Positions 58,045 through 64,000 of a stretch of 64,000 nt of DNA are shown here, in pieces (within the stretch, counting starts at the first letter, position 1; each line of letters starts with the position of its first letter). Source of the DNA: Haliotis asinina. Its lineage: Eukaryota > Mollusca > Gastropoda > Lepetellida > Haliotidae. Below the pieces are notes generated by a model. That model saw only the letters and a program-made list of their open reading frames with translations, did no database searches and had not been told where the DNA came from. Made by a program: the position numbers and the translations under genes. The stretch is taken from assembly GCF_037392515.1 (NCBI RefSeq), contig NC_090280.1, positions 75,722,504 to 75,786,503 on the forward strand. Reading direction: 5' to 3'.

Positions 58045-58998
58045 ATATACACCTCATCAACACTAACGCACCACACTTTAAGAAAGTTGTGGTACATAAA
58101 GATGACTTTGCGAAAGAAAATGGTATTCAAAGACCGTTGAATGGGATATTTGTGATCTTTAGGTATCTTTCTCATTTGCGAATCACCTATAAAAATGGTA
58201 ATACATGAATTTGAAGCAACATCGTTTAATGACAACAATACCAGCCAAAACAAGCCCCTGAAAAGTATTGCCACCCACAGTTATTAAGTGAACACAAGAC
58301 ATCGAATGTGCACAGAAATTGAACCTTATTTGGGATAGTTTCACACAGAGAAATGTCTTCAGTATCTTGTGTATCCACCTCTGGCAGCAATGGTCACTCT
58401 GACACGTCGTCTCATGCTCTCAATGAGCCATGGTATCGTGTCTATGGCATTGTTCCTGAGACACTGGCGAACAGCATGGGTTCGATGATGTTAGCATTGT
58501 CGTCCATGAAGACAGGTCGGCATGCAAGATTGTGGTTGGCAACACATGTTCATTCAGAATCTCATTCTGGTATGTCTGTCCATTAAGATTCCCAGGAATG
58601 ATGACCAGATCAAGCTTGCAGTCAAAGGAACAGCAACCCCACACTATGACACTACCTCCTCCAAAGGGTACCTCCTCCTCCTGTGCATACCAATGATCTG
58701 CCATCTTTGTCCTATGGACACCTTGGTTGCCATTTTAACCGAAACGTCACTAAGGGGATGAAAAACGCAGCCTAATTTATCTGAGGGTAAACATGCATGT
58801 ACGTGTTGAGATGGTGGCCTGTTACCCGTGCGATTCACGTGCACGTGGATTTCCGCAAGGCGCATGCTTTAGGCTGAAAGTATGCACAGAACAACGTTTT
58901 TTTTCATAGAGACCTATCGTAAAAATCATCACTGGAAAAATGGTTAAATTAGGGTAATTAATATTTGGTGGTGCGTTGCTTTTGATGAGGTGTATATT
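58045..58998 (-). mobile_element. internally deleted Tc1-like transposon with TIRs
   Basis: Ends match as 30-bp inverted repeats at 27 of 30 positions: ATATACACCTCATCAACACT on the left (58,045) and, in reverse complement on the right, ATATACACCTCATCAAAAGC (ending about 58,998). Minus strand coding remnants run from an ATG at 58,733 (MATKVSIGQRWQIIGMHRR, a typical family start) straight into the VPFGGGSVIVWG block, so about 150 internal residues are missing at an AGG-rich junction near 58,670-58,685. It continues GNLNGQTYQNEILNEHVLP, and in a shifted frame FMDDNAN (second catalytic Asp region), then LIESMRRRVRVTIAARGGYT and a stop at 58,359. At about 950 bp it is a deletion derivative. Confidence 0.85.
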
Positions 58999-59160
58999 AT
59001 AATACAGTACATTCGGCTTTAAATAATCTAAGAAAGTATATAAAAATGTACGTAGGCGCATATAAACTGCGTCTTTAAAACATTTTTGTTATATTATTGG
59101 CTAATATATGTACAAACAAAATGCAACACAATAGGTGCAGAAAGAAACCAACAGTACCTA

Positions 59161-59375
59161 CACCTTAAATAACATAAAATAAAAAACAAACAAAGGAAAC
59201 AAAGAAATAAAAGCAAAACAAAAAAAAAGAACCCGGAAAGCAAAACCCCCCACCGACAAGAAAAACAACATAAACAACAACAAAACCCAACAAACAATTA
59301 AAAGAAAAGGCAACAACAACAACAACAACAACAACAAAACCCCACCAACTCTCATACAAAAGAAACCCCACACAC
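59161..59375. repeat. A/C-rich low-complexity block with CAA repeat
   Basis: Plus strand is almost only A and C with few G and T; (AAC)n spans about 59,311-59,336. The long hydrophobic minus-strand frames (Leu/Val/Phe-rich) are its translation shadow. Confidence 0.85.
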
Positions 59376-60498
59376 TTCTGGTTGATGAACCAATAAGGTT
59401 GAGTAATCTAATCAGCCTAACAGAGCCATAGACAGAGCCATCTTCTAGATGGTTTGACAGGCACTGTCATTAGCCTGCTCTGTGCTGCAGTACTTCACCC
59501 TTGACTGACAACGGAATAACAAATTACACCGACACGTCGCGTGATAATATAAGGAAAGAAGGTGTCAAATTTTAACTTTCGTAGAGCAAGAGGCGCTACA
59601 CAAATGACAAGAAACCGTCTGCTCTACAGTAAAACACAAATAGGCTATTATTAAGCAAGTAATAAGCAGACTGCTGTAAAACCTGTACCCTAAAACATTC
59701 ATGAGCAATAGCATTAGCAGTGCAGGCAACAAAAACCATGTCCATGTCCAGACTTCTAGAAAACAAACAGCACCACTTCGGCCATACATGCTCTGGTCGC
59801 CTATTTTCCTCAGCCCTGACAAAGCACGGACCTCGGAGAAGACACCTGTCTCTAGCCACGCCCAACTAAACGTGACTGGCTGGCTAACGTAATTTGTGCT
59901 ACAGCAAGCACAACGTGAAGTAAAGAAAGTATGATATATGTATACATACAAAGATATACTGTGCGGATGAACATTTGAATGTAATAGGAATAATTGATAC
60001 ACTTAGTATTTAGCTAAGCAATGGTGAAGTTGAGGCAAAAACATAACATTGAACTGCAGCAGAGCTGCGCTAAGAATACGCGCACTAGCACAGGTGTGAA
60101 AATAGATATACGCTAACGGTCACGTTTCAATCGTAACCTCCCAGGTTAAATCCATATCGACGATAAAACCAGTTCCGGCAGAGCTGATCGTGAAGTAACC
60201 TTGCGCTTTAGGGACACATAACCTCCTCACTTACGTTTCGTGCTAAACCCAAGGGACCATTTGAACTCCGTCATTTTCATGCTTAGCGTATCTCTTAGTT
60301 TAAACTTTGACCTTGGTAAAGATGGGAGTGTCCACAACACTGAAATCGTCCATTGCTTCTGACATATGGTCGGGAAAAACTAGAGTGAGTGAGTTTTGTT
60401 AGAAAACAGGATTTATGGATGTCCAGCTGAATAACACGACCTTTTGGAGTGTCTACTTATTCATCAGTTGTATCTCCATACGTCCACAATGTAAAGTT
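59376..60498. other. non-coding, nothing accepted
   Basis: The minus strand is open for 145 codons at 59,565-60,002 with no recognised domain. A bare GTGAGTGAG remnant lies at 60,384-60,393. Confidence 0.4.
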
Positions 60499-60653
60499 GA
60501 GTGAGTTTAATTTGACGCCGCTTTTAGCAATATTCCAGCAATACCAGCGTGATACCAGAAAGGGGCTTCAAACAATGTAACTATGTAGGGAATCAAATTC
60601 GGGTGTTCGGCGTGACGAGCGAACGCTTTAACCACTAGGCTACCCTATCACCT
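60499..60653 (-). mobile_element. SINE family A, young-looking
   Basis: gagtgagtttaatttgacgc, cgcttttagcaatattccag, gataccagaaaggggcttca, gtgttcggcgtgacgagcga and acgctttaaccactaggcta; the head is close to what I take as the consensus. It lies about 100 bp beyond the stop of the PAN-sushi gene. Confidence 0.93.
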
Positions 60654-60754
60654 GTCTGAAAAAAAAGAAAGTCTGTGTTCTTCTGATTGTGTGAGATATC
60701 TCAGGGCAATGCTGCTGGAAGACTCCCCATCACCATTGGACGAGTCACGCCCTT

Positions 60755-61351
60755 TCAGCGTCGTCCTTGGGATATCTGCACGCAGGAGGCGCTGCTTTTC
60801 CACATTCCTGACTCCCCACAGAATATCGTTCCGGAGGCAGAATACCCGGCGTTGCAGCTAAACTCTATTTCTTCGCCTTGGTTAAAGAAGGAACGCCTGT
60901 CCAGCAGTACAACACCGTTGGTTGGAGAAGTCGGACGCCCACAGAAGACAACTTCGCAAGTGGCTACGTCGTTCTTGTCGACACAGGCCGAGTCCAGAGG
61001 GCATGTGTGGTTGTTACAAGCCCCTGCCAGCCTCCCGGACCAGTCGCCGATGTTACTATACATGGTGTTTGCGATGATGACCCTGTCAGACGCTACAACC
61101 TCGGTGTCAGTTTTGGAGTTGAGAGAGCATGTTCCCGTTTGTGAATCATAATTAAAGGACTTGCACCGCCCTTTCACGTAGCATTCTCGTACACACTGCA
61201 ACAGACCCACGGGGTTTAATGTTTCAAATTCCACATTCACAATTGACAAATTCATCCGGAGAGGTCCAAACAGCTCCAGAGGTGAACACGTAAGACTGCC
61301 TGAGATAGACACCAATAAACACGCGAAGGAATAAGCTGACATCAGCTCCAT
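60755..61351 (-). CDS. secreted PAN/apple and sushi domain protein
   Basis: Encodes 198 residues from the ATG at 61,351, which has a good start context (acgATGG). Residues 1-21 are a signal peptide (MELMSAYSFACLLVSISGSL). Residues about 22-110 form a PAN/apple domain: C53, C57, C63 and C75 in the pattern CVRECYVKGRCKSFNY...CSL. Residues 112-132 hold four cysteines (CNNHTCPLDSACVDK...C), a partial EGF-like or linker motif. Residues 137-190 are one sushi/CCP domain with C137, C166, C178, C190 and W184. No membrane segment follows, so secretion is expected; PAN and sushi domains bind sugars or proteins, in adhesion or innate recognition, but the ligand here is unknown. All domains lie in one uninterrupted frame, which is unusual since such modules are normally on separate exons. 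A further exon after residue 191 cannot be excluded. Confidence 0.85.
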   Translation of the reverse strand: MELMSAYSFACLLVSISGSLTCSPLELFGPLRMNLSIVNVEFETLNPVGLLQCVRECYVKGRCKSFNYDSQTGTCSLNSKTDTEVVASDRVIIANTMYSNIGDWSGRLAGACNNHTCPLDSACVDKNDVATCEVVFCGRPTSPTNGVVLLDRRSFFNQGEEIEFSCNAGYSASGTIFCGESGMWKSSASCVQISQGRR

Positions 61352-61542
61352 CGTAAGGAACACCAACCTGTCGACGCCAGTGATACTAGCTCACCAAGTA
61401 TGTTTGGACTCTCCTATCATGTGCACGATGTCTTCAGGGTTACCACTTAAAGGAACATTTTGCACAACCATCTGTTCGAACAGGATCGAGTCTGTTTATT
61501 GCAGAGGCTTCCATCATCAGTTTGTTGAAGTTCTGTTAGCAG

Positions 61543-61552
61543 CTATATATAA
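61543..61552 (-). promoter_or_regulatory. candidate TATA box of the PAN-sushi gene
   Basis: Minus strand TTATATATAG, about 190 bp upstream of the ATG, would put the transcription start near 61,520 and give a 5' UTR of about 170 bp if no intron intervenes. Confidence 0.35.
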
Positions 61553-63205
61553 TGCATCACCTTCGGGAGGTTATGAAAAGCGTTCAGTCAAGCACAGAAA
61601 AGGTTCGAAGTATGGATTTGGGTTCACAAAGTATTTTCACGCAGACAAATACAAACACTATTTGTTTCACAGAGATGTAAAGACATAAACAGCAGAGTCG
61701 ACATGAAAAGATTTCAAATTCCTCGTTATTGATTTTGCATTGTGTTCTTGAACTGTAGTGGGCGTGCTAAAATGCCTAATGTACTGTCAGAAAAAGGAAA
61801 AAGGTTTGGGGGCTGTCACTCCACATCCACCAATATTTTCCCAAATGCAGATGGCATATGTCGGCCTAACTGGGCGTTCAGTGGGATGTGCAATAGGCTA
61901 CGCAGGTACATCGTAAAATCGAGCAAAGCTTAGAAAACATACGACTAGCTGCTGAAAACAATTGATCAGATTGAAGATGGCAATGAAGTCGCCCAGTCAG
62001 GTATGACCAACGCACACCTGGCAGTAAATGCACGTGCTGCCTGCTGGCACCATGGGCCATCTCAAAGATATGTTATGTTTTTAATGTGTGTTGAATATTT
62101 CTCACCTGTTGATTAACATCTTACATGTTTATCATTCATTATGTTTATGTTGAGATATTTAATAGAGTATGATACCCAGAGAAAAGTTTAATCTAGCCAT
62201 CTCCGTAAATATCTCAATATAGTTGAAAATATATAGGTGCAATGACCACCCGAAGATCGACGGGACTGGATATTATTTGTAAACTGTTATGACATGTTGT
62301 TACTTCCCCAGTTTAGTTCACCTAAAGGATTATCTTACTGCTTGACAAGTATCAGATGAGCCAGCGCAGTGGACGCGTTTGTGACAAGCAGGCGGGGCAA
62401 GTAATCTGGACGAATACACTTGGTTGCTACAGGTAGATTGGCGATTAAGCACGCGCAATACATACTGACCGTGGCGTGAAATCAATACCGCTGCCGTTTA
62501 ACACATGTCTCGTAGAGCAGTTTAGTACACCATCAGAACACGATTCGTAAGAGGAAATTGAACTTTTCAATATTTAGGCGACAACCTGTTTCCTTCTTGT
62601 TTTAAATGGAATGTTCTGGAGGGTATTCCCATATATGCAAATTGGGGTCATTTGTCAGGTCGTTGCTCATCTAATACTTGTCTAGCAGTATCTTAGTTTA
62701 TATCGCTTGTAAGAGCACTATAAACGGTTAAAGCAAATGATGATCCCCAAACATTTTTGTGCATAAATTGTAATTCAAGTTCCATTGACGACGAGTTTGA
62801 CCTCATCTTGGAATGTCCAACTTTCCAGTCGATAATGGCAATCCTTCCACATGTCAGTCCTTCAGTTATCAAATATGCATCTTAAGTCTGAATTTGGAAG
62901 GAAATCCTCCACACTATATACTGCCATGTATACTAATGTAAATGCCTGTGCAGCATGCTTTGTGTATGCATTGTATATGTAGCATTATTACCTTCGTGGT
63001 ACTTCGTAAAGGTGTTTCATAACAAAGTGTTATGACACATATCTGTCATAACACCTTCGAGTGATTTCATTGGCTAACACGTTTAATATCCTATAAATAC
63101 GGCTTTGTGTTTTAATTAACCGATGCCTTATAAACCAAGTTGTTAGCGATGTGCTTTCAAGTAGATATAGAATTGTCAGCAGCCTGCCATGGGACGAATC
63201 AGCTA
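61553..63205. other. non-coding, nothing accepted
   Basis: No gene supported. A hairpin with 11-bp perfect arms (GTGTTATGACA, loop of 6) is at 63,027-63,054. Confidence 0.45.
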
Positions 63206-63235
63206 ATGTAATGTAATGTAATGTAATGTAATGTT
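63206..63235. repeat. ATGTA pentanucleotide microsatellite
   Basis: Five to six perfect copies of taatg/atgta. Confidence 0.9.
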
Positions 63236-63312
63236 GAGTATTCGTTGCTGTAAGGATGGTATTATTTCTAATCCATTGCATGATGCCAGTTTCAGAGATC
63301 CGATGTGTCTCA

Positions 63313-63670
63313 CAGCGTTAGGCACATATCGTCGTCCACTCTTCATGCAGCGCTGTTCCGGTTGTTGTATACAGCGGTAGGCAATATCGCCGTCCACTCT
63401 TCATGCAACGCTTGTTCCAGTTGTTGTATACAGCGGTAGGCACATATCGCCGTCCACTCTTCATGCAGCGCTTGTTCCAGTTGTTGTATACAGCGGTAGG
63501 CACAGATCGCCGTCCACTCTTCATGCAGCGCTTGTTCCAGTTGTTGTATACAGCGTTAGGCACATATCGCCGTCCACTCTTCATGCAGCGCTTGTTCCAG
63601 TTCTTGTATACAGCGGTAGGCACAGATCGCCGTCCACTCTTCATGCAGCGCTTGTTCCAGTTGTTGTATG
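63313..63670. repeat. 60-bp minisatellite, six copies
   Basis: Units start CAGCGGTAGGCACATATCGC at 63,313, 63,372, 63,431, 63,491, 63,551 and 63,611. The first two are 59 bp, the rest 60 bp. Since 60 is a multiple of 3, both strands stay open: minus strand repeats YNNWNKRCMKSGRR(S/Y)VP(T/N)AV, plus strand repeats LYTAVGT(Y/D)RRPLFMQRLFQL. CATATCG and CAGATCG alternate between neighbouring units, pointing to an earlier 120-bp dimer. The reading frames end soon after the array on both sides, and no gene is claimed. Confidence 0.92.
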
Positions 63671-64000
63671 TTCTGTGGCTGTTTCGATCGGAGTCAGTCT
63701 TTACGATCAACAAACAGGAATATAGAAATATCTGTGTGATAAATTAATCTCTCCAAGATCTTAAGCGCCTGGTAGGCCTGATGTAGGTGAAATACTGTAA
63801 CGACCAACCAAACACCCATTGTGTCGAGACAGTCCTGTTACCGCTGCAAGTGCAACTGACAGCCTTAACGCGGAGGGCTTTGGCTCGCGGTGTCCAGTAT
63901 TTTGGCAGTATTGACTGTCCATTCCTCAAGCGCAACGACCTCAGCACAGCGACGCTCGTAGGTCTACGTAAAAGTATAGCAGAGAAGATAACCGGCGTGC
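63671..64000. other. non-coding, nothing recognised
   Basis: More CpG than average, but no gene or repeat could be supported; it runs off the window. Confidence 0.4.

Noticed and set aside
59158-59373. Leu/Val/Phe-rich putative membrane proteins on the minus strand
   Set aside because: Translation of an A/C-rich low-complexity block and a CAA repeat.
59565-60002. 145-codon minus-strand open frame
   Set aside because: Unrecognised and without supporting context; overlapping frames are equally open.
61380-61688. 102-codon plus-strand open frame
   Set aside because: Lies over the presumed promoter of the PAN-sushi gene and has no recognisable domain.
1-64000. Retroviral, LTR or Polinton-type fossils
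   Set aside because: No reverse transcriptase, integrase, capsid or long terminal direct repeats were recognised on either strand.

Overview
The window looks like the nuclear genome of a marine gastropod, most likely a vetigastropod such as an abalone (Haliotis). It is AT-rich, gene-poor and full of repeats. Two tRNA-related SINE families occur in more than 30 copies, and both end in the same (TCAC)n-type tail. I recognise these sequences from abalone DNA by memory only, so the species is an inference.

Only two convincing protein genes are visible, both on the minus strand. At 4.3-5.3 kb there is an intronless open frame for a copine/RGLG-type von Willebrand A protein, with a membrane segment at its N-terminus and a complete MIDAS metal site. 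Its 5' UTR appears to begin at a splice acceptor, so a further non-coding exon lies upstream. A CpG-rich segment with a perfect donor at 51.7 kb is the best candidate seen; if correct, most of the window is one very large intron. At 60.8-61.35 kb there is a small secreted protein with signal peptide, PAN/apple domain, a short cysteine-rich stretch and one sushi domain.

The most striking structure is a satellite array at 12.8-21.76 kb: about 112 copies of an 80-bp unit that stay in exact register for 109 units. The first unit runs out of a degraded SINE, and every unit keeps a 17-bp piece of that SINE's tRNA-like head, so the satellite seems to have been born from a SINE insertion and its flank. 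Each unit also carries a TGACTCA (AP-1 type) site and a 12-bp palindrome with a TAATTA core. Blocks of 25 to 29 units have been duplicated again.

Layout: 0-3 kb, minisatellites and a Tc1 fossil; 3.9-5.4 kb, copine-like gene; 5.4-12.7 kb, SINE-scattered intergenic or intronic DNA; 12.8-21.8 kb, satellite; 22-30 kb, C-rich and G-rich asymmetric repeats and SINEs; 31-38.2 kb, several palindromic MITEs, among them a Mutator-like one with a 9-bp target duplication and a hAT-like one with an 8-bp target duplication; 38-47 kb, SINEs; 47.2-49.7 kb, a nested stack of DNA transposons with a pogo/Tigger-like element inside; 51.5-51.9 kb, CpG-rich promoter candidate; 52.7-53.4 kb, a 694-bp long-TIR element; 54.7-55.5 and 58.0-59.0 kb, Tc1-like elements; 60.7-61.4 kb, the PAN-sushi gene; 63.3-63.7 kb, a 60-bp minisatellite. 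No rRNA gene, bona fide tRNA gene, CRISPR array or retroviral/LTR element was recognised. All homology calls are from reading alone.
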